Source of the DNA: Marixanthotalea marina
GTDB lineage: Bacteria > Bacteroidota > Bacteroidia > Flavobacteriales > Flavobacteriaceae
Length of the DNA: 64,000 nucleotides
Reading direction: 5' to 3'
Assembly (NCBI GenBank): GCA_018883545.1
Contig: JAHLEH010000001.1
Span: forward strand, 310,001-374,000
Shown here: in pieces, positions 16,508 to 25,569 of the stretch
Layout of the letters: each line of letters starts with the position of its first letter
Position numbering within the stretch: position 1 is the first letter of the stretch
The notes under the pieces: generated by a model
The model's database searches: none
Told to the model about the DNA's origin: nothing
What the model saw: only the letters and a program-made list of their open reading frames with translations
Translations under genes and position numbers: made by a program

Positions 16508-17877
16508 TGGCTAAAGTAACTTCAGAAGATTTAGGGACTCAGACTATTAGCAAATTGCTCATTAAACAAGCTGTCCCCGCTTCTATAGGTATTTTGGTGA
16601 TGTCGTTGAATATTTTGGTCGATACCATTTTTGTGGGGCATTGGATAGGCTCTATTGCCATTGCGGCCATAAATGTGGTGCTTCCTGTGTCGTTTTTTAT
16701 TGCGGCCTTGGGAATGGCTATTGGTATTGGTGGCTCGTCTATTATTTCCCGTGCTTTGGGGGCTAAAAACAAAGAAAAAGCATTAAACACTTTTGGTAAT
16801 CAAATCACATTAACCTTGTTGCTAACTATCACCATGGTTGTTTTTGGTTTATGGTTTATTGATGGCATTATCCCCGCTTTTGGAGGTAAAGGTGCTATTT
16901 TTGCTCCCGCCAAAATTTACTATAAAATTGTATTATATGGTGTGCCCTTTTTAGCATTGTGTATGATGGGTAATACCGTAATAAGAGCAGAAGGCAAACC
17001 AAAATTTGCCATGTATGCCATGATGTTGCCTTCGGTTAGTAACCTACTGTTAGATTATATCCTTATCAATTTATTGGGTTACGGTATGGAAGGTGCTGCA
17101 TGGGCAACAACCATTTCGTATCTTGTTTGTTTTGTATTCATACTTTGGTTTTTCATTTCCAAAAATTCCGAATTAAAAATAGGGTTTTCACATTTCGGAC
17201 TTCAACAGGGCATTGTTAAAGAAATTGGGTCATTAGGTTTTGTAACCTTAGCCAGACAAGCGGTTGTGAGCATCACCTATTTGTTTATGAACAATATTCT
17301 TTTCAATTTGGGTGGTGAAATCTCAGTAACAGCTTATGCTATTGTTGGGCGTATGCTCATGTTTGCCATGTTTCCCGTTTTGGGGATTACACAAGGGTTT
17401 TTGCCCATCGCCGGATTCAATTATGGTGCCCAAAATTACCCAAGGGTTCGTGAAAGTATCAATACAGCCATAAAATACGCCTCCATTTTGGCGACGTTGG
17501 TGTTTTTGGTTTTAATGGTGTTTCCGGATGCCATTACCAAAATGTTCACGACCGATGTTGATGTTATTAAAGAAACGCCTAGTGCCATGCGTTGGGTATT
17601 TGCGGCAACCCCTATTATTGCGGTGCAACTTATTGGTGCGGCCTATTTCCAGGCGGTTGGTAAAGCCATTCCGGCCTTATTGTTAACGTTAACCAGACAA
17701 GGGTTTTTCTTTATCCCGTTAATTTTAATTTTGCCCCAATTTTATGGTGAATTAGGCGTTTGGATGTCATTCCCTATTGCCGATGTACTTTCAACTTTAG
17801 TGACCGCTTATTTTTTAAATAGGGAAGTGGTAAAAACATTAAAGCATGAGGTTCAGATAACCGATTCAATTTCATAA
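16507..17877 (+). CDS. MATE family multidrug efflux transporter
   Basis: A 456-residue integral membrane protein with about 12 transmembrane segments in two related halves, typical for Na+- or H+-driven MATE exporters (NorM/DinF type). Segments such as PASIGILVMSLNILVDTIFVGHWIG at the N-terminus and the second-half LGFVTLARQAVVSITYLFMN fit the family. Its substrate is unknown. The start overlaps the hemH stop by one base, and the next gene (HemJ-like) starts 3 bp after its stop, so it is an integral part of the hemH transcript; porphyrin export is a possible but untested role. Confidence 0.9.
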   Translation: MAKVTSEDLGTQTISKLLIKQAVPASIGILVMSLNILVDTIFVGHWIGSIAIAAINVVLPVSFFIAALGMAIGIGGSSIISRALGAKNKEKALNTFGNQITLTLLLTITMVVFGLWFIDGIIPAFGGKGAIFAPAKIYYKIVLYGVPFLALCMMGNTVIRAEGKPKFAMYAMMLPSVSNLLLDYILINLLGYGMEGAAWATTISYLVCFVFILWFFISKNSELKIGFSHFGLQQGIVKEIGSLGFVTLARQAVVSITYLFMNNILFNLGGEISVTAYAIVGRMLMFAMFPVLGITQGFLPIAGFNYGAQNYPRVRESINTAIKYASILATLVFLVLMVFPDAITKMFTTDVDVIKETPSAMRWVFAATPIIAVQLIGAAYFQAVGKAIPALLLTLTRQGFFFIPLILILPQFYGELGVWMSFPIADVLSTLVTAYFLNREVVKTLKHEVQITDSIS

Positions 17878-17880
17878 GCC

Positions 17881-18426
17881 ATGACATACTATTACGTAAA
17901 ATCGCTTCATCTTATTTTTGTCATTACTTGGTTTGCTGGGTTGTTTTACATTCCACGCCTGTTTGTCTATCAAATTGAGGCTTTCCATAAACCATCACCA
18001 GAAAAGGAAATTTTAGGCAAACAGCTTAAATTGATGGCAAAACGCTTGTGGTATATCATTACGTGGCCTTCGGCCATTTTGGCAACTTTGTTTGCCGTTT
18101 GGTTACTAATTATAAATCCGTTTTGGCTTCAACAAGGTTGGATGCATGTAAAATTATTTTTTGTGTTGTTGTTGATTATCTACCACTTAAAAACCCATCA
18201 ATTTTTTAAACAGCTTCAAAACGATGTGGTTAAAAAATCATCCAATTTTATGCGCATTTGGAACGAAGGCGCCACGTTTATTTTGTTCGCGGTGGTGTTT
18301 CTGGTGATTTTAAAAAGTGCGCTCGATTGGGTTTTTGGTGTTGTGGGCATTATTGTTTTAGGGGTGCTCATCATGTTGGGCTTTAAACTCTACAAGAATA
18401 TTAGGGAGAAAAATCCAGAAGCATAA
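17881..18426 (+). CDS. hemJ: HemJ-like protoporphyrinogen IX oxidase (CopD/UPF0093 family)
   Basis: A 181-residue membrane protein with four to five hydrophobic helices. The first helix carries the conserved histidine (KSLHLIFVITWFAGLFYIPRLFVY), and the segment WMHVKLFFVLLLIIYH fits the heme-binding HemJ family. HemJ oxidizes protoporphyrinogen IX to protoporphyrin IX, the step between HemF and HemH. No HemG or HemY is seen in the window, so this gene probably fills that step. It lies 3 bp behind the MATE gene and completes the locus. Confidence 0.85.
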   Translation: MTYYYVKSLHLIFVITWFAGLFYIPRLFVYQIEAFHKPSPEKEILGKQLKLMAKRLWYIITWPSAILATLFAVWLLIINPFWLQQGWMHVKLFFVLLLIIYHLKTHQFFKQLQNDVVKKSSNFMRIWNEGATFILFAVVFLVILKSALDWVFGVVGIIVLGVLIMLGFKLYKNIREKNPEA

Positions 18427-18519
18427 CCTTAAACTTACCATTTCAGCTTAATTACGCAATTTTATTCCATTACCTCAATTTGGACTGATTATTGCTATAT
18501 TTATGCATTATTCATCCGC

Positions 18520-19980
18520 ATGCGATTAAAAAAACTATCCTTACGCACCCGTATCTTCATAGCCATGATCCTTTTGGTGTTATTGGCCTCTGTGCTTGTG
18601 GCCTATGTGGCCATTTACCAGTATAAAGGTGAAAGGGAAGATTACCATACAGAGCGTTTGGCGAATAAGGAGGATAATATTAAAACGCATATTAACCGTG
18701 TGCTCAATGGTCGCAACAATACTTGGGAGGTGACCACCGAGAATATTCCGTTGATTTTTAAGGAAGAATTGAGCAATATTGCCGATATCCACGAGCTTCA
18801 AATTAATTTGTACGATTTGGAAGGGTCGCTCTTAATATCATCAAAGGCCAATTTAAAACCCGACCAAAAAGATAAATGTTTGGAAGCCGAAATATTAAAT
18901 GCCATTTCCAATACGGCGTCGCACAGGTATGTAGATAAGCATGTTGAAAATGGGGAAACCTTTCAATCGTCCTATTCTTATATTCTCGATTCTAAGTTTA
19001 AGCCCATAGCCATTATCAACTTGCCTTATTTGGAAAATGACGATATTTTTTCCAACGAGCTTAACCAATTTTTAGTACGCATTGGCTATGCCTATTTGCT
19101 TATTTTAATCATGGCCATTACCATTGCTTTTGTGTTGTCTAAGTATATCACCAAGACCATAAAGGCCATTAGCGACAAAATTAACACTACCCGGCTTGAA
19201 AAGCGAAACGAACGCATAGAAGTAGAAGATACGAGTGAGGAAATATCAACTTTGGTGAACTCCTATAATAGCATGATAGACCAGCTTGAGGAAAGTGCCG
19301 TAAAACTGGCCACCAGTGAACGCGAACAGGCTTGGCGTGAAATGGCGAAGCAAGTGGCGCACGAAATCAAAAATCCGTTAACACCCATGCGATTGACCGT
19401 TCAAAATTTTCAGCGGAAGTTCGACCCTAATGACCCGAACATACATTCTAAACTAGCGGAATACTCCAAAACCTTGATTCAGCAAATAGACACCATGAGC
19501 TCTATTGCATCGGCGTTTTCAAACTTTGCCAAAATGCCGGCACAGCAGAATGAAACCTTGAACGTGCCCAAAATCGTGAAGTTGGCCTTGGACATTTTTA
19601 ATGAAGACTATATTGTTTTTACTTCCGATAGTGAAGAAATCATAGCAAAATTCGACAGGACCCAACTTATAAGGGTGGTTACCAATTTGGTAAAGAATGC
19701 CATACAGGCCATTTCAGAAGACAATGGGCCCGAAATATTGGTGCATGTGGGCAATGCGCCAGATAATCAGGTGGTAATTACTGTATCCGACAATGGTTCT
19801 GGAGTTTCAGATGAGTATAAAAGTAAAATTTTTGAACCCAAATTTACAACCAAAACAAGTGGTATGGGTCTTGGTTTGGCTATGGTAAAAAATATTGTAG
19901 AAACTTATAATGGCACCATCACTTTTGAAAGTATAAAAAATAAAGGGACTACTTTTAGGGTTGTTTTTCCTAGGGTATAA
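18520..19980 (+). CDS. NtrY-like sensor histidine kinase
   Basis: A 486-residue membrane sensor kinase: transmembrane helix at about 12-31, extracytoplasmic sensor region to about 185, second helix at about 188-207, HAMP region to about 260, then the kinase core. The phosphoacceptor is H281 in VAHEIKNPLTP, the sequence typical of NtrY kinases. The ATPase motifs NLVKNAIQA, DNGSGV and GMGLGLAMVKNI are intact. No response regulator lies next to it, so its partner must be encoded elsewhere. The signal is unknown. Confidence 0.92.
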   Translation: MRLKKLSLRTRIFIAMILLVLLASVLVAYVAIYQYKGEREDYHTERLANKEDNIKTHINRVLNGRNNTWEVTTENIPLIFKEELSNIADIHELQINLYDLEGSLLISSKANLKPDQKDKCLEAEILNAISNTASHRYVDKHVENGETFQSSYSYILDSKFKPIAIINLPYLENDDIFSNELNQFLVRIGYAYLLILIMAITIAFVLSKYITKTIKAISDKINTTRLEKRNERIEVEDTSEEISTLVNSYNSMIDQLEESAVKLATSEREQAWREMAKQVAHEIKNPLTPMRLTVQNFQRKFDPNDPNIHSKLAEYSKTLIQQIDTMSSIASAFSNFAKMPAQQNETLNVPKIVKLALDIFNEDYIVFTSDSEEIIAKFDRTQLIRVVTNLVKNAIQAISEDNGPEILVHVGNAPDNQVVITVSDNGSGVSDEYKSKIFEPKFTTKTSGMGLGLAMVKNIVETYNGTITFESIKNKGTTFRVVFPRV

Positions 19981-20096
19981 ACGACTATTAAATTAGTTTT
20001 TTCATAAATTTTTCTTTACAACATGTTAATGTTGTAGACCTATTTGAAAATAATTGTAATTTTAAGAACTTTACTAACTAATTAAGAAACAATATC

Positions 20097-21242
20097 ATGG
20101 AAAAAATCAACAGAAGAACATTTAATATCAAATTAACACAAGGTCTTGCGGGCGCTGCCTTATTATCGAACATGCCTTTAAGCTACGGACTTAATTCTGG
20201 TAAGCAAGATAAGAAGTTAGGTATCGCTTTAGTGGGGCTTGGTGGATATGCTGGTGGCCAAATTGCACCGGCTTTACTAAATGCTCAACATTGTTATTTA
20301 GCAGGTATTGTAACAGGTACTCCTTCCAAAGAAAAGGAATGGATGGATAAATACAACATTCCTCGTGAAAATGTATACAACTACGAAAATTTTGATAGCA
20401 TTGCAAAGAATGATGCAATCGATGTGGTATATGTGGTATTGCCGAACAGCATGCACGCTGAATTCTGTATTCGTGCTGCTAGGGCTGGTAAACATGTAAT
20501 TACGGAGAAACCAATGGCGACAAGTGTTGCTGAATGTGATGCAATTATTAATGCTTGTAAGGAAAACGGTGTGAAACTAGGAGTTGGTTACCGTATGCAA
20601 ACAGATCCATATACACAGGAAATTAAGCGCTATGGCAAAGAAAAACCACTTGGAAATGTTAAATATGTAAGGTCTGATTCTGGTTTTATAGCCGGTAGTT
20701 GGATTACACCGTGGCGTTTACAAAAAAAATACGCAGGAGGGGGCGCTCTGATGGATATGGGGGTTTATGCTATTCAATGTTGTATTTACGGGGCTGGTGC
20801 CAATCCTGTTTCTATTTCGGCACAAGAATTTAAAACTAAGCCGGATTATTTTATAGATGTAGATGAAACCATTACAGCACAGATGAAGTTTTCGAATGAC
20901 GTTATTGGTAATGTGTTTACTTCATATAATGCCAACGGGAACAATCTCTTTGTAAGTTACGAAAGGGGTTGGGTTGAATTGAATCCTGCTCACAGTTACG
21001 GGCCATTGTCTGGTCGTACATCTAGAGGTGAAGAAATTAAATTTCCTTTTCAAAGACAATACCAACAAACCTTACAATTAGACGCCTATGCTCAACACGT
21101 ACTTACAGGAAGTCCTAATTATGCGCCTGGCGAAATGGGTAAACGTGATCTAATCATTGTAGAGGCCATATACAAATCCATAGCAGAAGGCGGCAAAACC
21201 ATTCCGCTCGATTTAGGCGATATGGGTATTGTAAGGGTTTAA
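20097..21242 (+). CDS. Gfo/Idh/MocA family oxidoreductase with Tat-like signal
   Basis: A 381-residue NAD(P)-dependent sugar-type dehydrogenase. The N-terminus (KINRRTFNIKLTQGLAGAALL) has a twin-arginine plus hydrophobic stretch, so the enzyme is probably exported folded with its cofactor. The Rossmann motif GIALVGLGGYAGGQ follows at about residue 40, then VVYVVLPNSMHAEFCIRAARAGKHVITEKPMA with the catalytic lysine motif EKP. The C-terminal domain resembles glucose-fructose oxidoreductase. Substrate unknown; it stands alone between the kinase and the hydratase. Confidence 0.9.
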   Translation: MEKINRRTFNIKLTQGLAGAALLSNMPLSYGLNSGKQDKKLGIALVGLGGYAGGQIAPALLNAQHCYLAGIVTGTPSKEKEWMDKYNIPRENVYNYENFDSIAKNDAIDVVYVVLPNSMHAEFCIRAARAGKHVITEKPMATSVAECDAIINACKENGVKLGVGYRMQTDPYTQEIKRYGKEKPLGNVKYVRSDSGFIAGSWITPWRLQKKYAGGGALMDMGVYAIQCCIYGAGANPVSISAQEFKTKPDYFIDVDETITAQMKFSNDVIGNVFTSYNANGNNLFVSYERGWVELNPAHSYGPLSGRTSRGEEIKFPFQRQYQQTLQLDAYAQHVLTGSPNYAPGEMGKRDLIIVEAIYKSIAEGGKTIPLDLGDMGIVRV

Positions 21243-21256
21243 AATTTTAGGCATTT

Positions 21257-22039
21257 ATGGGATATAGGGCTATTTTATTTGAAGCAAACAAGCATATTGC
21301 AACCATTACAGTTAATAGGCCCCAAAAGCTCAATGCGCTTAATATTGAAACCATTAAGGAGCTGCACCACGCACTTAAAAAAGCCAACGAGAATAAAAAA
21401 ACAAAAGTCATTATCCTCACGGGCAGTGGGGATAAAGCTTTTGTGGCCGGTGCCGATATTAGCGAATTTGCCGATTTTAACGAAAAACAGGGCAAACAAC
21501 TGGCTGCCCAAGGCCAAGAATTACTGTTTAATTTTATAGAAAACCTATCCAAACCTGTCATTGCAGCCGTAAACGGTTTTGCCTTGGGTGGCGGACTCGA
21601 ACTGGCCATGGCCTGCCATTTTAGGGTGGCTAGCGACAATGCCAAAATGGGCTTGCCCGAAGTATCGTTGGGTGTAATTCCTGGTTATGGTGGCACACAG
21701 CGTTTACCGCAATTGATTGGTAAAGGCCGCGCCATGGAACTTATTTTAACAGCCGGGATGATTGATGCCAAACAGGCCTTGGCTTACGGCTTGGTAAACC
21801 ATGTAACCACCCAAGAGGAATTACTACCATTCTGCGAAAAAATAGCCGATAAAATAGCCAATAACTCGCCAGTGGCCATTGGTACTGCCATTAAAGCCAT
21901 TAATGCGGGGTTTAAAGCAGGCGTTAATGGGTATGCGGTTGAAATAGACCTGTTTGGTAAAAGCTTTGAAACCGACGATTTTGCCGAAGGCACCTCGGCG
22001 TTTTTGGAAAAACGCAAGGCTGATTTTTCTGGGGATTGA
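21257..22039 (+). CDS. Enoyl-CoA hydratase/isomerase family protein
   Basis: A 260-residue crotonase-fold enzyme that hydrates trans-2-enoyl-CoA in fatty-acid or amino-acid breakdown. The oxyanion-hole segments are AFVAGADISEF and FALGGGLELAMACH. The two catalytic glutamates of true hydratases are both present (E115 in GGLELA and E135 in LPEVSLGVIPGYGG). The length is normal. It starts 14 bp after the oxidoreductase stop. The precise pathway (short-chain, crotonyl-CoA type) cannot be fixed from sequence alone. Confidence 0.92.
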   Translation: MGYRAILFEANKHIATITVNRPQKLNALNIETIKELHHALKKANENKKTKVIILTGSGDKAFVAGADISEFADFNEKQGKQLAAQGQELLFNFIENLSKPVIAAVNGFALGGGLELAMACHFRVASDNAKMGLPEVSLGVIPGYGGTQRLPQLIGKGRAMELILTAGMIDAKQALAYGLVNHVTTQEELLPFCEKIADKIANNSPVAIGTAIKAINAGFKAGVNGYAVEIDLFGKSFETDDFAEGTSAFLEKRKADFSGD

Positions 22040-22047
22040 TTTTAAGG

Positions 22048-24982
22048 TTCGTTTAACGGTCTCGGCTATGCGTAGTGCGGATTTCTGCTCACAAACCTTT
22101 CGGTTTTGTACTAACCTTTGTTTTATGTTTATACTTTCGTTTTATCACTTAAACCGCTATTACTTATACACAATGTTAGCAACTGGCCTTTTTTATTCTT
22201 TTACAGACTATACTTTTTCTTCAGCAAAGAATAGTCCTTTCTATTAAACTTGGTTTTGAAACTCCCAAGAATTTTCTTTTCAGATTCTGGTGTCCAATAA
22301 ATTTTCAGTTTTTCTTTTGCCCTTGTAATTGCTGTGTAAAAAATATTATGCGAAATCATTTCTTCCACTTCGTCAGTTATAACAATTTTCACAGAATTAT
22401 ATTCTAATCCTTGTGCTTTATGAATTGAAACTGCATATGCAACTTGGAAAGGTATGATATTACTAGAGTCGTCATCATCCTCATCTGTACTCTTGTATTT
22501 GTCTACTTTGAATCGAATGACAGAGTAACCACTCTCTGCATTATCTAAAAGTTCAAAATCGTACCATTCAGTATCGAATTCATTAAGTACAAGAAATACT
22601 TCAATGTCGAATTGAATTTTATCTTCAAGTAATTCTATACCAAAAATTCTACCTTTTAGATTATTATAAATTAAGGGTGAAAATCGACCTGATTCATTAA
22701 AAATGATAGGGTCATTAACCTTATATGTATGAGTTCCCCAAACAAAAGCCTGATTGTTATTACTACTTTGAAGAAATGAGTTTATGTTGTTAATACCATA
22801 AAGGCCATCGTAATTGAGGCAAAGAATTATTTCGTCATCTTCTGTACTTTGAAAAATCGAGTTATCAAGAGTAGTTGAGTATTGATTTTTTGTTAAAGTT
22901 TCTAATATCGAATCTTCAATGTTCCTAACTCTTTGCCAAAGGCGTAGTAAATTTTGATTATTACTTCTATAGGGTTTTTCTAGTTCGAAAACAGATGACT
23001 CTGGAATGAAATATTTAATTAAGGTGAACCAATTGCCAAACAATATAGATTCGATTTGAAAAACGTCTCCAACCAATATAAGCAACCTAAATTTTGCTTT
23101 ATTAAGTATTTTAAGCATGTCAGAGTTGCTGACTGTACTACATTCATCAATAATTAGAATATCGTATTCATTATCATGACTCCAAGAGAATTTCGTTATC
23201 GTTTTAAAAGTGCAGTTTGCAACTTTTATGTTTCTCTTTAAATTGTCAACAGCAGGATTTGTGTTTGCTAAATAAAGTTTACTTTCTTTATCAAAAAAGT
23301 TAGAAATATGATTAATCATTGTTGATTTACCTGTTCCTGCTGCACCATAAATCAAAGCAACTTTAGAATGCTCAAACAAGTTTTTAAGAGCTAATTTTTT
23401 TTCGTCACAATCTATACCGTATGAAGTCGATTGAAGCCAAGATTCTATAGAATTTTTGTAATTTTTGATACCATCCGATGATACCTCTTTCAACTTTTCT
23501 ATGATACTATAGGTGTCGGCTTCATAACCTTTTATGAATGCATGTTTTTTGTAAATTTCAATGCGTCTATTTTTGTGTTTCCAATATAAATTATCATTCC
23601 ATTCATCAATTAGTTCTTCAATATTCTCAAAATTTTCAATTTCACTAATTTTAGTATATAATTGTCCCTTTTGCTCAGTATTGTTCTTAATGTGTCTAGC
23701 TAAGATTTCATGTTTTCTGTCATCAGTATTAATAGATGCAAATAGGTCACTGAGTTTAGGGTTATGATTGATTAAAGCCGAATTGAACGGCATTTGGTCA
23801 AAAGGAATGCAACCATATTCTAGTTTTAGATTTGATAACAGCTCACAAGAAGCGTGATTGTACTGCTTCTTAATTATTTTATTATTAAGTCTAAGTAGTA
23901 AATATCTAATAACATTAGAGCCATCACTTTTATTTTTGCTCATTTCTCGGCATTTATCTAAAAGCTTGAAAATGCGAGAAACCCTTGCTTTTTCAGTCAC
24001 AGTCTTTTTTACATAGTTATAATACCAATCATTCAAGTTTATGACTTCAATCAAGTTTAATCCTGAAGAAGTTAAGTATTTCATTAGCTCATATGACTCT
24101 TTACCACTACTTATTTTAGAGCTTATGCCAAATATTTTTGCGAAGTTGTCTATTTCGCAGGGTCGAATTGAAACTTCCCATTCATCTATTATTTTTATTG
24201 GCATTCTTTTATCCAAAATCTCAATGTAGTCCATACTAATGGATAGTTTAACCGCATAATTACCAAGAATGTCAATATTTGTAAACGCTATAATTCTGTC
24301 AAACTTGCTAGTATAATCGTTCGCTCTCTTAAAAGTTACTTCATAATATATTCCACCGTTGATAAAAAACGGCTTTATCTTTTGAATATAATATCTGTCT
24401 TTATAATCACTTTTAACTCGACTTTCTTTAGGTAGATTTATTAGATGGGATATTTTCTCATAATATTCTTTAAGATTTGAATCTGTTTGAATTGGAAATT
24501 CTTCAAGGTTATGTAGGACTTCCAAATTAAATGAGTCCTTTAGGAAAGATTTTATTTTTATTAAATACTCATAGTATTTTAGCAATAGTCTTTCTGAACT
24601 TTCTTCATTTAATGTGTAATGAGAAGCTGTAATCTGTAAGAGTTTATGAAACCTTGATAAGAATTTTAAGTCGCCTCTTGCTTTTATATATTCAATAGCA
24701 TCCTGGATGTTCGCGTAATCATTGCTTAGCTCTGTATTTTGAACGTCTTCAAGAATTTTTAATCCAATGTGCTCAACGAAATTCCTAAGTTGGGATAATA
24801 TATTTTGTGATAATAACCCTCTTTCCTCTGCATCGAATTTTTCTATGTTTTTACATATGGCTTTATCGATATTGATTATATGAGAGGTTACTTCATTCAT
24901 TTGCAATTTTGGTTCGTCAACATTACAGCTAACGCGAAGATATGGTATCGTTTTAATGATTTTGCATCAGCAGTTAAACGAA
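22048..24982. mobile_element. Putative inverted-repeat-bounded accessory cassette with a helicase gene
   Basis: A 2.9-kb stretch bounded by a perfect 10-bp inverted repeat, TTCGTTTAAC at 22048-22057 and GTTAAACGAA at 24973-24982. A second inverted word, GTTAGC (22175-22180) and GCTAAC (24928-24933), lies just inside. The interior contains a single AT-richer gene with no relation to the neighbours. The 161-bp left flank also holds a hairpin (CAAACC-tttc-GGTTTTG). No transposase or integrase is encoded, so the boundary could be a non-autonomous cassette or a chance match. Confidence 0.35.
22201..24906 (-). CDS. Superfamily 1 helicase with long uncharacterized N-terminal region
   Basis: A 901-residue protein. 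Residues 1 to about 500 match no domain I recognize and are mostly helical and charged. Residues about 505-900 form an SF1 (RecD/UvrD-like) helicase: Walker A GAAGTGKST (521-529), Walker B ILIIDEC (D587, E588), motif III GDVFQIES (Q617), EKPYRS (motif IV region), VSIHKAQGLEYNSV (motif V) and YTAITRAKEKL (motif VI). It is likely an ATP-driven DNA or RNA translocase. It is an orphan gene with more AT-rich codon use than its neighbours, between conserved chromosomal genes, and fits a transferred accessory or defence gene. The native role is unknown. Confidence 0.85.
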   Translation of the reverse strand: MQMNEVTSHIINIDKAICKNIEKFDAEERGLLSQNILSQLRNFVEHIGLKILEDVQNTELSNDYANIQDAIEYIKARGDLKFLSRFHKLLQITASHYTLNEESSERLLLKYYEYLIKIKSFLKDSFNLEVLHNLEEFPIQTDSNLKEYYEKISHLINLPKESRVKSDYKDRYYIQKIKPFFINGGIYYEVTFKRANDYTSKFDRIIAFTNIDILGNYAVKLSISMDYIEILDKRMPIKIIDEWEVSIRPCEIDNFAKIFGISSKISSGKESYELMKYLTSSGLNLIEVINLNDWYYNYVKKTVTEKARVSRIFKLLDKCREMSKNKSDGSNVIRYLLLRLNNKIIKKQYNHASCELLSNLKLEYGCIPFDQMPFNSALINHNPKLSDLFASINTDDRKHEILARHIKNNTEQKGQLYTKISEIENFENIEELIDEWNDNLYWKHKNRRIEIYKKHAFIKGYEADTYSIIEKLKEVSSDGIKNYKNSIESWLQSTSYGIDCDEKKLALKNLFEHSKVALIYGAAGTGKSTMINHISNFFDKESKLYLANTNPAVDNLKRNIKVANCTFKTITKFSWSHDNEYDILIIDECSTVSNSDMLKILNKAKFRLLILVGDVFQIESILFGNWFTLIKYFIPESSVFELEKPYRSNNQNLLRLWQRVRNIEDSILETLTKNQYSTTLDNSIFQSTEDDEIILCLNYDGLYGINNINSFLQSSNNNQAFVWGTHTYKVNDPIIFNESGRFSPLIYNNLKGRIFGIELLEDKIQFDIEVFLVLNEFDTEWYDFELLDNAESGYSVIRFKVDKYKSTDEDDDDSSNIIPFQVAYAVSIHKAQGLEYNSVKIVITDEVEEMISHNIFYTAITRAKEKLKIYWTPESEKKILGSFKTKFNRKDYSLLKKKYSL

Positions 24983-25085
24983 GTTAGTTGAAAATATTTA
25001 CAAAATCAATAAGTACTCAATGTTTTTCGTCGATATTTTTGTGTCATATAAGTTTAATAGATTATGATTTTATTTATTATTTTTG

Positions 25086-25100
25086 CTTTCAAAATGAAAG
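25086..25100. promoter_or_regulatory. HxlR operator copy 1
   Basis: Palindrome CTTTCAAAATGAAAG, a 6-bp inverted repeat around AAA, repeated exactly 30 bp further on at the start codon of the hxlR gene. Three helical turns of spacing place both sites on one DNA face, suitable for two regulator dimers. Confidence 0.6.
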
Positions 25101-25115
25101 TATAATAAAAAATAA

Positions 25116-25130
25116 CTTTCAAAATGAAAG
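25116..25130. promoter_or_regulatory. HxlR operator copy 2, overlapping the start codon
   Basis: Second exact copy of CTTTCAAAATGAAAG; the ATG of the hxlR gene (25124-25126) lies inside it. A bound dimer would occlude the translation start region of its own gene, a simple autorepression layout. Confidence 0.6.
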
Positions 25131-25540
25131 CAAAAAATAAACCGGTAAAATTTAGGTCCGATTGCCCGATTAGCTCTGCTTTAGATCTTTTTGGCGATAC
25201 CTGGTCGCTGCTCTTGGTACGTGATATGGTATATTTTGGTGCGCGTACCTTCAAAGACTTCTCTGAGGCCGCTGAAGGCATTTCATCGGCCCGGTTATCA
25301 GACCGCCTTACAAAATTGGAGTCGCTGGGCATTATAACAAAGAAAAAGCACCGCAGTAATAAAAAGGTGTATTTGTACCAACTGACTACCAAAGGCTACG
25401 ATTTGTTCCCCGTGATTGCCGATTTGGTACTGTGGAGCCATAAATACCTAAACCATCATATTTCCGATGCCGCCAAGCAATTTGCAAACATGCTAGAGGA
25501 CGATAGGGAAGGCACCATAAACATGTTTTTAAATAAATAA
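25124..25540 (+). CDS. HxlR family transcriptional regulator
   Basis: A 138-residue winged-helix regulator. The family pattern is clear: CPISSALDLFGDTWSLLLVRDMVYFGARTFKDF with the conserved N-terminal cysteine (C19 region), then ISSARLSDRLTKLESLGII and the wing KKHRSNKKVYLYQLTTKGYDLFPV. Members often sense electrophiles or redox state through that cysteine. It is convergent with putA and probably regulates itself through the two upstream palindromes. Confidence 0.93.
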   Translation: MKAKNKPVKFRSDCPISSALDLFGDTWSLLLVRDMVYFGARTFKDFSEAAEGISSARLSDRLTKLESLGIITKKKHRSNKKVYLYQLTTKGYDLFPVIADLVLWSHKYLNHHISDAAKQFANMLEDDREGTINMFLNK

Positions 25541-25569
25541 TGGCTTTTTGGTTTTAGAACCTTATAGCA

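Noticed and set aside
22201-24906. Helicase gene as part of a multi-gene defence system
   Set aside because: No nuclease, methyltransferase, protease or effector gene lies next to it; only a stand-alone role can be proposed.
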